DNA of 64,000 nucleotides from Pontibacter ramchanderi (lineage in GTDB: Bacteria; Bacteroidota; Bacteroidia; Cytophagales; Hymenobacteraceae): the NCBI RefSeq assembly GCF_002846395.1, contig NZ_PJMU01000001.1, positions 124,001 to 188,000 of the forward strand, given 5' to 3'. The notes under the pieces are model-generated. The model was not told the DNA's origin, made no database searches, and was given only the letters and a program-made list of their open reading frames with translations. Below, piece after piece: positions 26,872-35,832 of this stretch; positions within the stretch are counted from its first letter, which is position 1; every line of letters begins with the position of its first letter. The position numbers were made by a program, and so were the translations under genes.

Positions 26872-27822
26872 TCAGAGGCAGCGCACATCGAGCGTGAGCG
26901 GCACTTCGGGGTCGAGTTGCTGTGTGCTGACGATATAATGGCTGAAGGCATTGAGCGCGCTCTTCTGCAGGGCATGGTAGATGGCATCGTTGGGCTGGCA
27001 GCAGATCTGCATGTAGTTGATGCCCTGTTTGTAAAGCTGCAGCGATACATCAGGCAAGGTATGGATGTTCTCCAGGGTGAGGTTAAAGATGGTCGTTGTC
27101 TTTAGAGTGGAACCGACCAGAGGCACATACTTGTTCGTGCGCACAAAGCGGTTCCCAAGCCACAGACCGCCGCTCAACACCGGGTTCACGGACTTCACCT
27201 TGAGTTGGTATACCTGGTGTGTGTGCCATAAGCCAATTCCGTTTTCCGTCACTTCGTAGTACTGGCTCAATTTGTCGGCATCCGAAAACAGCGAAACACC
27301 GAAAGCGGGCGCTCCCAGGGCAGTGTCCTCTACGCGCATGACCCTTGCCGTCGGGAAGGTCAGGTATAGAAATTCGTAGAGAAAGGTGTTGCGGTAAGAT
27401 TTAGAGATCAGGTGCAGCATGGTGAGGTTACCCGCCCGCAGTGTCGTGAATTGGCTCATCAGTCCTTTGGGCTCAAAAAAACGTTTCCGCAAGCAAGTTG
27501 CCAGCTCGCGCCCGATGCCTCTGTTTCGCATGCTTGGGTCGACAATCACATCAAAACCGAAGCCCGTCGCTTGCAATTCGCCGTTAATGCGCACAGGAGC
27601 CGCAGCCGCTGTTACCCCGGCCAGCACTTTATTATTTGGGTCAACGGCGACAAAAGCAGTGTGGTCCTCAAATAACTCTGCCCGGCTCAGAAATCGGGAT
27701 CGAACGGTTTCTAATTTCACCATGAAACCCTGCGACGACAGGCGCTCGATTTGCAGGAGCTCCTGTTCATGTTCAGGCAGGTAGGGCACAATTTTAAACC
27801 CTTTGTTTTTCTTCGCAATCAT
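26872..27822 (-). CDS. GNAT-family N-acetyltransferase
   Basis: Predicted acetyltransferase (316 aa). The GNAT fold is in the N-terminal half: beta strand FGFDVIVDP followed by the acetyl-CoA loop MRNRGIGREL (R-x-x-G-I-G) at about residues 95-105. The C-terminal half (about 170-316) has no motif I recognise and may be a second, degenerate GNAT-like or substrate domain. It lies 43 bases upstream of the esterase gene on the same strand, so cotranscription is possible. Acceptor unknown. Confidence 0.85.
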   Translation of the reverse strand: MIAKKNKGFKIVPYLPEHEQELLQIERLSSQGFMVKLETVRSRFLSRAELFEDHTAFVAVDPNNKVLAGVTAAAAPVRINGELQATGFGFDVIVDPSMRNRGIGRELATCLRKRFFEPKGLMSQFTTLRAGNLTMLHLISKSYRNTFLYEFLYLTFPTARVMRVEDTALGAPAFGVSLFSDADKLSQYYEVTENGIGLWHTHQVYQLKVKSVNPVLSGGLWLGNRFVRTNKYVPLVGSTLKTTTIFNLTLENIHTLPDVSLQLYKQGINYMQICCQPNDAIYHALQKSALNAFSHYIVSTQQLDPEVPLTLDVRCL

Positions 27823-28066
27823 GGTGATTTGTAGCTGCCTTTAATCGCTTAGCGAGCCGATGCGGGTGGGGCAAGTGAGTTAAATGGGAGTGTTTTGCTT
27901 ATTACTAAATACGAAATAAATTATGAATAAGTAAATATTTTTTTTGATTATATTAATTCATGTTGATTGGTGTCTTATGTATACCTTTTCTGAATGAATG
28001 GTTGAACTTCCATGTATTCCTGCGTTACACTCTCTGAATACTGTAGCGGCCGGGACAGTCGGACAG
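27823..28066. other. Intergenic region downstream of the nuo operon
   Basis: AT-rich spacer between the nuo terminator and the GNAT gene, both on the minus strand. It should hold the GNAT promoter; one TATACC copy (near 27979) is present, and I see no ORF or further hairpin. Confidence 0.4.
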
Positions 28067-28098
28067 AAAAAAAGCCCTTCAGGGTAGAAGGGCTTTTT
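28067..28098 (-). terminator. Rho-independent terminator of the nuo operon
   Basis: A perfect 10-bp stem (28071-28080 with 28087-28096) and 6-base loop, followed on the minus strand by a T7 run, 27 bases after the nuoN stop. Confidence 0.85.
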
Positions 28099-28122
28099 CC
28101 TGACACTGATTAAAGTAGCAAA

Positions 28123-29577
28123 TTAGGGTACAGCGGTTGCAATCAGTCCCTGAATCACCTGCAGCAGCCCAGAAGGGTATACACCGATGTACACCAGCAA
28201 CAGGGCCAGCACTGTCAGGGTGCCTACGCTGGCCACGTATATGGAAGGCCGTAGTTTGCCGCGCGGGTCTGCCTCAACTTCCGCCTCTGGCTGCTGGAAC
28301 ATGACAGCTACGATGCGGATGTAATAGAACAGACCGATAACACTGTTCAGCGCCAGCATCACTACCAGCAGCCACATCTGTGTGTTCACGCCCGCGGCCA
28401 GTATATAGAACTTGCCCACAAAGCCTGCTGTGAGTGGTATACCTGCCAGCGAGAGCAGCATGGCTGTGAATACCGCCGCCGTCCAGGGCCGGCGCCAGAG
28501 CAGGGCACGGTAGTCCTCGAGTTGCTCTGCATCGCGCTCCTTATCTGAGAGCATGGCTACGACGCCGAAGGCCCCGACGGTGGTGATGAAGTAAGCCACG
28601 AGGTAAAAGGTCACTGCCTCTACACCCATCTGGTTGCCCGCCAGAAAAGCCACCAGCAGATAGCCCAGGTGCGCGATGGAGGAGTAGGCGAGGATACGTT
28701 TGACGTTACGCTGCAGCAGGGCCAGCAGGTTACCCGCCAACATGGAGGCAATCGCCACGATGGTAAAAATTAACACAAGGGTCGGGTAGCGGAAACCGTC
28801 GACTTCCATGAAGAACCGAATCAGCACGCCCAGCACCCCGCCTTTGGAAACCGTGGCAATAAAAGCCGTCACCGGGGCAGGCGCTCCTTCATACACATCC
28901 GGTGCCCACATATGGAAAGGAACCACACTCAACTTGAATCCTATACCTACAAACATCATCCCGAAGCCGGTCAGGAGCAACAGCGGCTGTTCGGTGAAAT
29001 TGGCGATGGCTGCGGCTATACCTGCAAACTCCATGGTACCGGTGCTGGCGTATACCAGCGCCATCCCGAAGAGCAGGAAAGCCGAGGAGAAAGCTGCCAG
29101 GATCAGGTATTTGATGCCTGCCTCGTCGGAGCGCTCGCGGGTGCGTAAGTAGGCAATAAGGGCATAAAGCGAAACGCTCAGGATTTCCAAACCTAAGAAA
29201 AGCGAAGCAAAATGGGTGCTGATGACCAGCACACATGCCCCAATGGTCGCGAGCAGGAGCAGGAGGTAATACTCTTCCTTGCGCTCCTCCCTTTGCTCAA
29301 AATAAGCATAGGACAGCATGCTGATGAGCAGGGCCGTGAGTAGGATCATGCCGATGTAGAAGACGCCGAATCCATCCACCACCAACAGCGGCTCAATGGT
29401 ATAGCGGCCCACATCGCGCAGTTCAAACAAAGAGGCAAAAGCCGCCAGAAAAGAAACGGCCGTGATCACGTACATGATCTTGTGGTTGCGCCCCACGGCA
29501 ATCACCAGCATGGCCACCAGCACCGCGAAGGTGAGGATGAGCAGCGGCATGAGGTGTTGGAAATCAGTCAGGGTCAT
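28123..29577 (-). CDS. nuoN: NADH-quinone oxidoreductase subunit N
   Basis: Antiporter-like membrane subunit (484 aa) of respiratory complex I, about 13-14 transmembrane helices. Typical signatures: LFLGLEILSVSLYALIAY with the conserved Glu of helix 5, the SAFLLFGMALVY helix, lysine helix FKLSVVPFHMWAPDVYEGAP, and KRILAYSSIAHLGY. It is the last gene of the operon, 6 bases after nuoM, followed by a terminator. Confidence 0.96.
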   Translation of the reverse strand: MTLTDFQHLMPLLILTFAVLVAMLVIAVGRNHKIMYVITAVSFLAAFASLFELRDVGRYTIEPLLVVDGFGVFYIGMILLTALLISMLSYAYFEQREERKEEYYLLLLLATIGACVLVISTHFASLFLGLEILSVSLYALIAYLRTRERSDEAGIKYLILAAFSSAFLLFGMALVYASTGTMEFAGIAAAIANFTEQPLLLLTGFGMMFVGIGFKLSVVPFHMWAPDVYEGAPAPVTAFIATVSKGGVLGVLIRFFMEVDGFRYPTLVLIFTIVAIASMLAGNLLALLQRNVKRILAYSSIAHLGYLLVAFLAGNQMGVEAVTFYLVAYFITTVGAFGVVAMLSDKERDAEQLEDYRALLWRRPWTAAVFTAMLLSLAGIPLTAGFVGKFYILAAGVNTQMWLLVVMLALNSVIGLFYYIRIVAVMFQQPEAEVEADPRGKLRPSIYVASVGTLTVLALLLVYIGVYPSGLLQVIQGLIATAVP

Positions 29578-29580
29578 GGC

Positions 29581-29622
29581 TTGTCAATTTGAAGATTTAA
29601 AAATTTGGAGATGTGAAGATGG
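29581..29622 (-). repeat. Degenerate 8-bp tandem array across the nuoM stop codon
   Basis: On the minus strand the units read CATCTTCA, CATCTCCA, AATTTTTA, AATCTTCA, AATTGACA, with strict 8-base phase. The array overlaps the last dozen codons of nuoM. Confidence 0.6.
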
Positions 29623-31194
29623 CTTCGCTTCTTCCAGTTTTGCTGTAATTTCTTCGGCTTTGCTCTTTTCTGCACGCGCCATGTTTTTCAGTTTTATAGG
29701 GTTTTCCTCTTGCTTTACAGGAGGTTCAGTATAAGCCTGTAGTTGTTCCTGTATGCTAGGTCGGGCGGTGTCGAGCACCGGCTGTGGGTAGAGGCCCAGC
29801 CAGAGAATCATGGCAACCATCGGTATGGCAATGAGCATTTCGCGGGCATTCAAGTCAGGGAGCGGTTGCTCTAGCTTATACTCTTCAAAGAAAATTTTCT
29901 GCATGATGCGGAGCGAGTAGATGGTGGCCATCACTAAGCCGATGGTGGCGAAAACTGTAAGCCAGTTGTTCGCCTGCCACGAGCCAACCAGCGTCAGGAA
30001 TTCGGCGATGAAGTTGCCGAGTCCGGGGAGGCCGAGGGAGGCCATGACGAAGATGAGCGCGATCACACCCATTTTGGGAGCCGTGGACCAGAAACCGCCC
30101 ATCTGCCGGATGTCGCGGGTATGGAGGCGTTTGTAGAGGAAGCCGGCGATAATGAAGAGGGCTCCCGTGCTCAGCCCGTGCGTGATCATCTGCATGACCA
30201 CGCCCTGTAGTGCCCACTCGTTAAAGGCGAACACCCCCAGTATCACAAAACCCATATGGCTCACGCTGGTATAGGCCACCAATCGCTTCAGGTCAGTTTG
30301 GGAGAAAGCCAGGATGGCGCCGTAGATGATGCCCACCACACCCAGCAACATGGCCCAAGGCGCAAACTCCACGGTGGCTGTCGGGAAGAGCGGCAACACG
30401 AAACGGAGCAATCCGTAGGCCCCGGTTTTGAGCAACAGGCCCGCCAGAATCACACTGCCTGCCGTGGGCGCTTCGGAGTGCGCATCGGGGAGCCAGGAGT
30501 GGAACGGCACCACGGGCAATTTGACTAAGAAGGCCGCCAAAAAGCCGAACATCAGCAGGCGTGCCGCCTCGGGGGTAAGTGTGGTGTTCAGCAACTCGAA
30601 ATAGCTAAAGGTATAGATACCGGTTTGGTTACCGTGGATGAAGTATAGCCCGAGAATGGCCAGCAGCATGAGCAGTCCCGAAGCCTGCGTGAAGATAAAG
30701 AATTTGTAGGCGGCGTAGCGACGGTTCTCGTGTCCCCAAATGCCGATGAGGAAGTACATCGGGATGAGCATGACTTCCCAGAAAAAGTAGAACAGGAAGA
30801 GGTCCATGGTGAGGAACACACCTGTTATACCTGCCAGCACCCATAGGAGATTGAAGTGGAAGAAGCCAACTTTGTTCTGAATCTCCCGCCAAGAAATAAG
30901 TACCGCCAGGAAACCCAGGAAAAAGGTAAGCAGCAGCATGAGCAGACTCAGTCCGTCGAGCGACAAACTAAAACTTATACCCCACTGCGGAATCCAAGGC
31001 TGGTCAAAATGAACCAGCCACGCCGCACCCATCATTGGCTGCGGATTGCTGAGCCACAGGTATAGCGTCAACCCGAAAACAGCGCCCACAGAGCCTAGCG
31101 CCACCCAGCGGGGCAGGGTGCGGTTTACTTTTCCGGAAATCCAGGCCAGCACGCCGCCAGCCATCAGTATTGCAATCAGCCAGACCAGTATCAT
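29584..31194 (-). CDS. nuoM: NADH-quinone oxidoreductase subunit M
   Basis: Antiporter-like proton-pumping subunit (536 aa). Conserved stretches include FFWEVMLIPMYFLIGIWG (helix 5 Glu), KLPVVPFHSWLPDAHSEAPT (lysine helix) and KRLVAYTSVSHMGFV. The core ends near YPQPVLDTARPSIQ. About 55 hydrophilic, Lys/Glu-rich residues follow and end in a tail (SSHLQIFKSSN) encoded by an 8-bp repeat array, so the C-terminus appears extended by repeat invasion. It overlaps nuoL by 4 bases. Confidence 0.96.
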   Translation of the reverse strand: MILVWLIAILMAGGVLAWISGKVNRTLPRWVALGSVGAVFGLTLYLWLSNPQPMMGAAWLVHFDQPWIPQWGISFSLSLDGLSLLMLLLTFFLGFLAVLISWREIQNKVGFFHFNLLWVLAGITGVFLTMDLFLFYFFWEVMLIPMYFLIGIWGHENRRYAAYKFFIFTQASGLLMLLAILGLYFIHGNQTGIYTFSYFELLNTTLTPEAARLLMFGFLAAFLVKLPVVPFHSWLPDAHSEAPTAGSVILAGLLLKTGAYGLLRFVLPLFPTATVEFAPWAMLLGVVGIIYGAILAFSQTDLKRLVAYTSVSHMGFVILGVFAFNEWALQGVVMQMITHGLSTGALFIIAGFLYKRLHTRDIRQMGGFWSTAPKMGVIALIFVMASLGLPGLGNFIAEFLTLVGSWQANNWLTVFATIGLVMATIYSLRIMQKIFFEEYKLEQPLPDLNAREMLIAIPMVAMILWLGLYPQPVLDTARPSIQEQLQAYTEPPVKQEENPIKLKNMARAEKSKAEEITAKLEEAKPSSHLQIFKSSN

Positions 31195-33077
31195 AGCAGT
31201 AGACTTATGGTTAGAATCATAATCGCGCCGACCACAATGCCCGCCACGTAATTGCGCATGATGCCAGTTTGGGTGCGGGCAAAAAGCTGGTGCAGCCCTT
31301 GTGTGGCGTTGGCAATGAAGGTATAAATGGAGTCAATGAAATCGCTTTTATTCACTTTCGACAGGTATACATAAGGCCGCACAAAAAGCGCGTCGTAGAG
31401 TTGGTCGAAGCCCCAGCCGGATTGCCAGAAGCGGTGAACGGCCATGGCAAATTCAGAACGGTGAATGCTCTCGATGAGCTCCGGTTTTTTGTAGTAGAAA
31501 AGGTAGGCAATGAAGATACCGCCCAGTGATATCACAGCCGCTAATAACTGCAACATCCATTCATACTGACTAAAGTCCGGCACTACACTCACAGCCGGCA
31601 GCACGGGTCCGAGGAAGTCGGAGAACAGCACCACATGGCCGAAGTTGTGCGGCAACTCGATGAAACCGCCCGCAAAAGACAGCACCGCCAGAATAATCAG
31701 GGGAATCGTTATCGCTAAAGTCGGTTTATGCCCGACGTGTGTTCTTTCTTCACCATAAAAGGTGAGGAACACCATCCGGAACGTATAGATGGAGGTGATG
31801 AAAGCGCCCAGCAAACCCGCCAGGTATAGCCAGATGTTTCCGTTCTCCCCAGCCAACTGTAACCACAGAATCTGGTCCTTGCTGTAGAAACCCGCCGACA
31901 CCAGCGGAAAGGCCGCTAGTGAGGCCGCACCGATCAGAAAGGTATAGAACACGACAGGCAGCTTTTTACTCAGACCGCCCATTTTGCGCATGTCCTGTTC
32001 GTGGTGCAAGGCCAGAATAATGGCCCCCGCGCAAAGGAAAAGCAATGCCTTAAAGAAGCCATGAATCATAAAGTGGAACACACCCGCCGACCAGGCTCCA
32101 ACTCCCAAAGCCAGGAACATATAACCCACCTGGCTGATAGTGGAGTAGGCGAGTACCCGTTTGATATCGTACTGCGTGAGCGCCGCAAAACCCGCAATTA
32201 AAAGTGTTACAGCGCCAATCACCGCCACCGCCATCATCGCCACCGGCGACAGCTCAAAAATGACGTGCATGCGGGCCACCAGGTATACGCCAGCCGTCAC
32301 CATGGTGGCGGCGTGTATGAGCGCACTTACGGGCGTCGGACCCGCCATGGCGTCGGGCAACCACGTCTGCAGCGGCAATTGACCCGACTTGCCCACCGCG
32401 CCTCCTAGCAGGAGCAGTGCAATGATCATGGCCGTCTCGTTTCCGACACTCCATACCTGCGCCGCCTCCGTGGAAATGCTCTGAATGTGCAGCGTACCGA
32501 AATGCTGGAAGAGCATGAACAAACCGATGGCCATGGCCGTGTCGCCCACGCGGGTGATGATAAAGGCCTTCCGGGCGGCATAGCCGTTGGCGGGTTCCTT
32601 GTACCAGAAACCGATGAGCAGGTAGGAGCAGAGGCCCACGCCTTCCCAACCAAGGTATAGCAACAGCAGATTATCCGCCATCACGAGCACAAGCATGGAG
32701 CCCACGAAGAGGTTCATGCAGGCGAAGAAACGGGCGTAGTCTGTGTCCTCGGCCATGTACTCGGTGGAGTAGATGTGAATCAGAAAACCCACAAAGGTGA
32801 TGACGAATATGAAGACCATCGAGAGGGCGTCGAGGTGGAACGCGATGGACGGACTGAAGCCTGCCACATCAAACCACTGCCATAGTTCCTGCCTGATAAA
32901 TGACGGCCGCGATGTAAGATAGTCTATACCCAACACCAGCGTGATGGCCGCTGAAATGCCGACGCTGCCGACCCCAATGGCCGTGACCAGCGCGCGCGAA
33001 ATGCGGTTGCCGAAGAGCACCAGCAGGAGGGCGCCGGCAAAGGGCAGGGCGGGGATTAACCAGAGTAATTCTCCCAT
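31191..33077 (-). CDS. nuoL: NADH-quinone oxidoreductase subunit L
   Basis: Distal antiporter-like subunit (628 aa) with the long lateral helix at its C-terminus. Motifs: LLYLGWEGVGLCSYLLIGFW (Glu of helix 5), GKSGQLPLQTWLPDAMAGPTPVSALIHAATMVTAG-type lysine/histidine helices, KRVLAYSTISQVGYMF. It lies between nuoK (4 bases upstream) and nuoM (4-base overlap). Length and order match the E. coli-type operon. Confidence 0.97.
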   Translation of the reverse strand: MGELLWLIPALPFAGALLLVLFGNRISRALVTAIGVGSVGISAAITLVLGIDYLTSRPSFIRQELWQWFDVAGFSPSIAFHLDALSMVFIFVITFVGFLIHIYSTEYMAEDTDYARFFACMNLFVGSMLVLVMADNLLLLYLGWEGVGLCSYLLIGFWYKEPANGYAARKAFIITRVGDTAMAIGLFMLFQHFGTLHIQSISTEAAQVWSVGNETAMIIALLLLGGAVGKSGQLPLQTWLPDAMAGPTPVSALIHAATMVTAGVYLVARMHVIFELSPVAMMAVAVIGAVTLLIAGFAALTQYDIKRVLAYSTISQVGYMFLALGVGAWSAGVFHFMIHGFFKALLFLCAGAIILALHHEQDMRKMGGLSKKLPVVFYTFLIGAASLAAFPLVSAGFYSKDQILWLQLAGENGNIWLYLAGLLGAFITSIYTFRMVFLTFYGEERTHVGHKPTLAITIPLIILAVLSFAGGFIELPHNFGHVVLFSDFLGPVLPAVSVVPDFSQYEWMLQLLAAVISLGGIFIAYLFYYKKPELIESIHRSEFAMAVHRFWQSGWGFDQLYDALFVRPYVYLSKVNKSDFIDSIYTFIANATQGLHQLFARTQTGIMRNYVAGIVVGAIMILTISLLL

Positions 33078-33081
33078 AGCG

Positions 33082-33390
33082 TTATCCTTTCATAAAGTTA
33101 GCCGCGTCGCTGTTGAGCGTCTTCAGCTGGTGATAAATCTGCAGTATCAGCGCCAGACCAACCGACACCTCGGCTGCGGCCATCGTCAGGATGAAAATGA
33201 ACATGATTTGTCCGTCCGGCTGTGCCCAGTGGCTGCCTGCCACGATAAAGGCCAGCCCGGCGGCATTGAGCATGATCTCCACCGAAATGAGCATGAAAAT
33301 GATGTTGCGGCGAATCATCACGCTGATGAGCCCGAGCATGAACAGCACGCCCGCCAGCAGCAAACCGGTTTCTATTGGGATTGACGTCAT
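33082..33390 (-). CDS. nuoK: NADH-quinone oxidoreductase subunit K
   Basis: Small three-helix subunit (102 aa) of the E-channel/proton path. The two buried glutamates expected for NuoK are in [17 protein letters not shown] and [15 protein letters not shown]. It overlaps nuoJ by 4 bases, and a ribosome-binding site (AAAGGAGC) precedes its ATG inside the nuoJ coding end. Confidence 0.96.
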   Translation of the reverse strand: MTSIPIETGLLLAGVLFMLGLISVMIRRNIIFMLISVEIMLNAAGLAFIVAGSHWAQPDGQIMFIFILTMAAAEVSVGLALILQIYHQLKTLNSDAANFMKG

Positions 33391-33944
33391 ATAGCAGCGC
33401 TCCTTTCTTTCTGCGGTTCCTTCTCCTGCAGGAAGCGGTGAATGACTTTCTTCTTTTGCCGCCCCAAATGGTAAGCGCCCACTATACCTGCCATCAGGAG
33501 GATACCTGCCAACTGCACCCCTAAAATATAAGGTCCATACAGTGTTAAGCCCACGGCTTTGGCGTCGACGTAACTGGCTGCGGCAGGTGCGGCGGGCATT
33601 TCGGCGATCACCAACAGGTATACCAGTTCAGCTAACAGCACAAACGAGAGTAGGGCAGGACCGACCCAGAGTTTGGGCTGGAGCCAGGCTTTTTCCTGTT
33701 CCACATCTTCGCGGGTGAGGCTCAACATCATAATCACGAAGATGATGAGCACCACGATGGCCCCGGCATACACGATGACTTCGAGAGCGGCCATAAAGGG
33801 CGCTCCCATAGTCAGGAACACCACCGCGACGGCCAGAAAAGACACCACGAGGTAGAGCAGGGCATGGATCATGTTGTAGCGTGTGATGACCATGATGGTG
33901 GCCAGCACGGCGACGGCTGCGGCTATATAAAATGCGATTTCCAT
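33387..33944 (-). CDS. nuoJ: NADH-quinone oxidoreductase subunit J
   Basis: Membrane subunit (185 aa) with about five helices. The conserved helix 3 region [20 protein letters not shown] (pi-bulge helix in known structures) is present, followed by a charged loop and a Lys-rich C-terminal tail. It lies 3 bases downstream of the nuoI stop. Confidence 0.95.
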   Translation of the reverse strand: MEIAFYIAAAVAVLATIMVITRYNMIHALLYLVVSFLAVAVVFLTMGAPFMAALEVIVYAGAIVVLIIFVIMMLSLTREDVEQEKAWLQPKLWVGPALLSFVLLAELVYLLVIAEMPAAPAAASYVDAKAVGLTLYGPYILGVQLAGILLMAGIVGAYHLGRQKKKVIHRFLQEKEPQKERSAAI

Positions 33945-33947
33945 AGG

Positions 33948-34463
33948 CTAGGGGATTAAGCTTTTGATGTCTACCGGAGGTGCTTCGTTTTCGGCTTCGC
34001 CCTTGCCTTTTCCGCCTATGGCCAGGCCCGCTACCTTGTAGTAGTTGTAGCCATGGTATTTGCCCTGCCCGTTGATGAGGAGGTCCTCTTTCTCGTAGAC
34101 AAGGTTCTGGCGGTTGTATTCGCCCATCTCAAAATCAGGTATGAGCTGGATGGCGTAAGTCGGGCAAGCGTCTTCGCAGAAGCCGCAGAAAATGCAGCGC
34201 GAAAAGTTGATGCGGAAGAACTCTGGATAGCGGCGGCCCGTCGGGTCCTCGGTGGCCTGCAGCGAGATGCAGTCCACGGGGCAGGCGGCGGCGCATAGGT
34301 TGCAGGCCACGCAGCGCTCACCCCCGTCAGGGTCGCGTGACAACACAATGCGGCCCCGCCAGCGCGTCGGAAGAATGGCCTTTTGCTCCGGATACTGAAT
34401 GGTTTCCCGCTTGTGAAACGCATGCAGAAACGTAAGCCACATACTGCGCAATAAACTAAACAT
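33948..34463 (-). CDS. nuoI: NADH-quinone oxidoreductase subunit I (2x[4Fe-4S])
   Basis: Ferredoxin-like subunit (171 aa) carrying clusters N6a and N6b between the peripheral and membrane arms. Two CxxCxxCxxxCP motifs are intact: [12 protein letters not shown] and [13 protein letters not shown] strong AAGGAGC site sits 6 bases before the ATG, unlike the tightly overlapping neighbours, which fits its position just after a 390-base repeat-filled gap that separates it from nuoH. Confidence 0.96.
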   Translation of the reverse strand: MFSLLRSMWLTFLHAFHKRETIQYPEQKAILPTRWRGRIVLSRDPDGGERCVACNLCAAACPVDCISLQATEDPTGRRYPEFFRINFSRCIFCGFCEDACPTYAIQLIPDFEMGEYNRQNLVYEKEDLLINGQGKYHGYNYYKVAGLAIGGKGKGEAENEAPPVDIKSLIP

Positions 34464-34854
34464 AAGTGCTCCTTTCGTTTATTTTGTCTGTTCCAACTGT
34501 CCCTTGTAGGTATAGTCGATGTAATCTCCACAACTATCCCCTTGAGGGGATTATAGGGGTGTTCACCATGCACGATTGTCATCCCCCTGCCCCCAAGGGG
34601 GACTTTTTTCTAGTATTTGCTCTCGCTCGCGTCCCGCGGGTGTGTGCTATTGGGCGGACTCTGGCCGCTTTAGTTTGTACTCGACAGCACAAGTGGCGGG
34701 ACGCCACTGGATAGCTCACACTCGCCAGAGGCGAGCGAGGGCGTGAGATGTAAGCTCTTGGTAAAAGACTTCCTAACTGGCTTTACACCCCTATGGTCCC
34801 CTCAAGGGGACAGTTTCGTGTTAGCCAATCTTTAACTCTCAAATTCCTAAACTC
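34464..34854. other. Repeat-filled spacer between nuoH and nuoI
   Basis: About 390 bases with no gene. Nearly all of it is an imperfect nested inverted repeat (34532-34815) plus an 8-bp tandem array at the nuoH stop. The nuoI ribosome-binding site lies at its nuoI end. Confidence 0.75.
34532..34815. repeat. 284-bp MITE-like nested inverted-repeat element
   Basis: Outer 31-base arms (34532-34562 and 34785-34815) are inverted copies matching at 28 of 31 positions. Inside, a second large imperfect palindrome (about 34615-34748) pairs CTCTCGCTCGCGTCCCGC with the reverse complement of the segment ending GGCGAGCGAGGGCG. No transposase or clear target duplication was seen. Confidence 0.75.
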
Positions 34855-34870
34855 CTAAACTCCTTCAAAC
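34831..34870 (-). repeat. Degenerate 8-bp tandem array across the nuoH stop codon
   Basis: Plus-strand units are TTTAACTC, TCAAATTC, CTAAACTC, CTAAACTC, CTTCAAAC. The nuoH stop codon (34855-34857) lies inside the array. Confidence 0.65.
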
Positions 34871-35832
34871 CCATCATTCATCCACAACAACACCCCCGCC
34901 GTCACCACCAGATTCAGCAAGGTCAGCGGCAGCAGATACTTCCAGCCATACTCCATCAACTGGTCATATCTTGGTCTAGGCATAGAGGCACGCAACAGGA
35001 TAAAGACCATCAGGAAGAATCCAGTCTTCAGGATGAACCACACAATAGGTGGCAGGAAATCCGGGCCTAGCCAGCCGCCGAAGAACAGGACCACCATCAT
35101 GCAGGAGATGAGCGTGATACCCATGTACTCACCGATGAAGAACATGCCGAATTTCATACCGGAATACTCGGAGTGGAAACCGGCAATCAGTTCACTTTCC
35201 GCTTCGGGAATGTCGAAAGGCAGGCGGTGTGTTTCGGCTATACCTGCAATGAAGAAGATGACGAAGCCGATGATCTGAGGCACCACGAACCACATGCCCC
35301 GCTGCGCTTCCACAATGGTACTCAAGTTGAAAGAGCCGGCCATCAGCACCACGCCCATCAGCGATAGACCCATGAACACTTCGTAGGAAATCATCTGAGC
35401 CGCACCACGCATGGCACCCAGCAAACTGTACTTGTTGTTGGATGCCCATCCACCGAGTATAATGCTGTAGGCCCCCATCGACGACATCGCCAGAAAGAAG
35501 AGCAAACCGACGTTCAGGTCTGCCACGACAATACCCGGCGCGAAGGGAATCACGACGAAGGACATCAGCACTGTGACGACCACGATTGCCGGGGCCAGAA
35601 TGAAGACGGGTTTGTCGGCGAAAGGCGGAATCCAGTCCTGTTTGAAGAACAGTTTGATGGAATCTGCGGCCACAATCAGCAAGCCGAAGGGCCCTGCGCG
35701 GTTGGGTCCGTAGCGGTCCTGCAACAAAGCCAGACCGCGTCGCTCTACCCAGATAAGCAGGGCCGCCACATTGAGCATGACGAACAATACGCCGCCGATG
35801 ATTAGTAAGTAGTTTGGGGTTGCTGTTTCCAT
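34855..35832 (-). CDS. nuoH: NADH-quinone oxidoreductase subunit H
   Basis: Membrane subunit (325 aa) forming part of the quinone-binding chamber. Conserved segments: [24 protein letters not shown]-like (here [17 protein letters not shown]), the E-channel region [15 protein letters not shown], and the loop [26 protein letters not shown] that contacts NuoB/D. It overlaps the nuoG end by 31 bases. Its last codons and stop lie inside an 8-bp repeat array. Confidence 0.96.
   Translation of the reverse strand: METATPNYLLIIGGVLFVMLNVAALLIWVERRGLALLQDRYGPNRAGPFGLLIVAADSIKLFFKQDWIPPFADKPVFILAPAIVVVTVLMSFVVIPFAPGIVVADLNVGLLFFLAMSSMGAYSIILGGWASNNKYSLLGAMRGAAQMISYEVFMGLSLMGVVLMAGSFNLSTIVEAQRGMWFVVPQIIGFVIFFIAGIAETHRLPFDIPEAESELIAGFHSEYSGMKFGMFFIGEYMGITLISCMMVVLFFGGWLGPDFLPPIVWFILKTGFFLMVFILLRASMPRPRYDQLMEYGWKYLLPLTLLNLVVTAGVLLWMNDGFEGV

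Noticed and set aside
26829-27050. N-terminal extension of the esterase gene
   Set aside because: The extra 74 codons are Ser/Arg/Met-rich and overlap the GNAT gene; a clear signal peptide begins at 26828.
34532-34815. Insertion sequence
   Set aside because: Terminal inverted repeats are present but the 284-bp element encodes no transposase, and no target duplication is visible.
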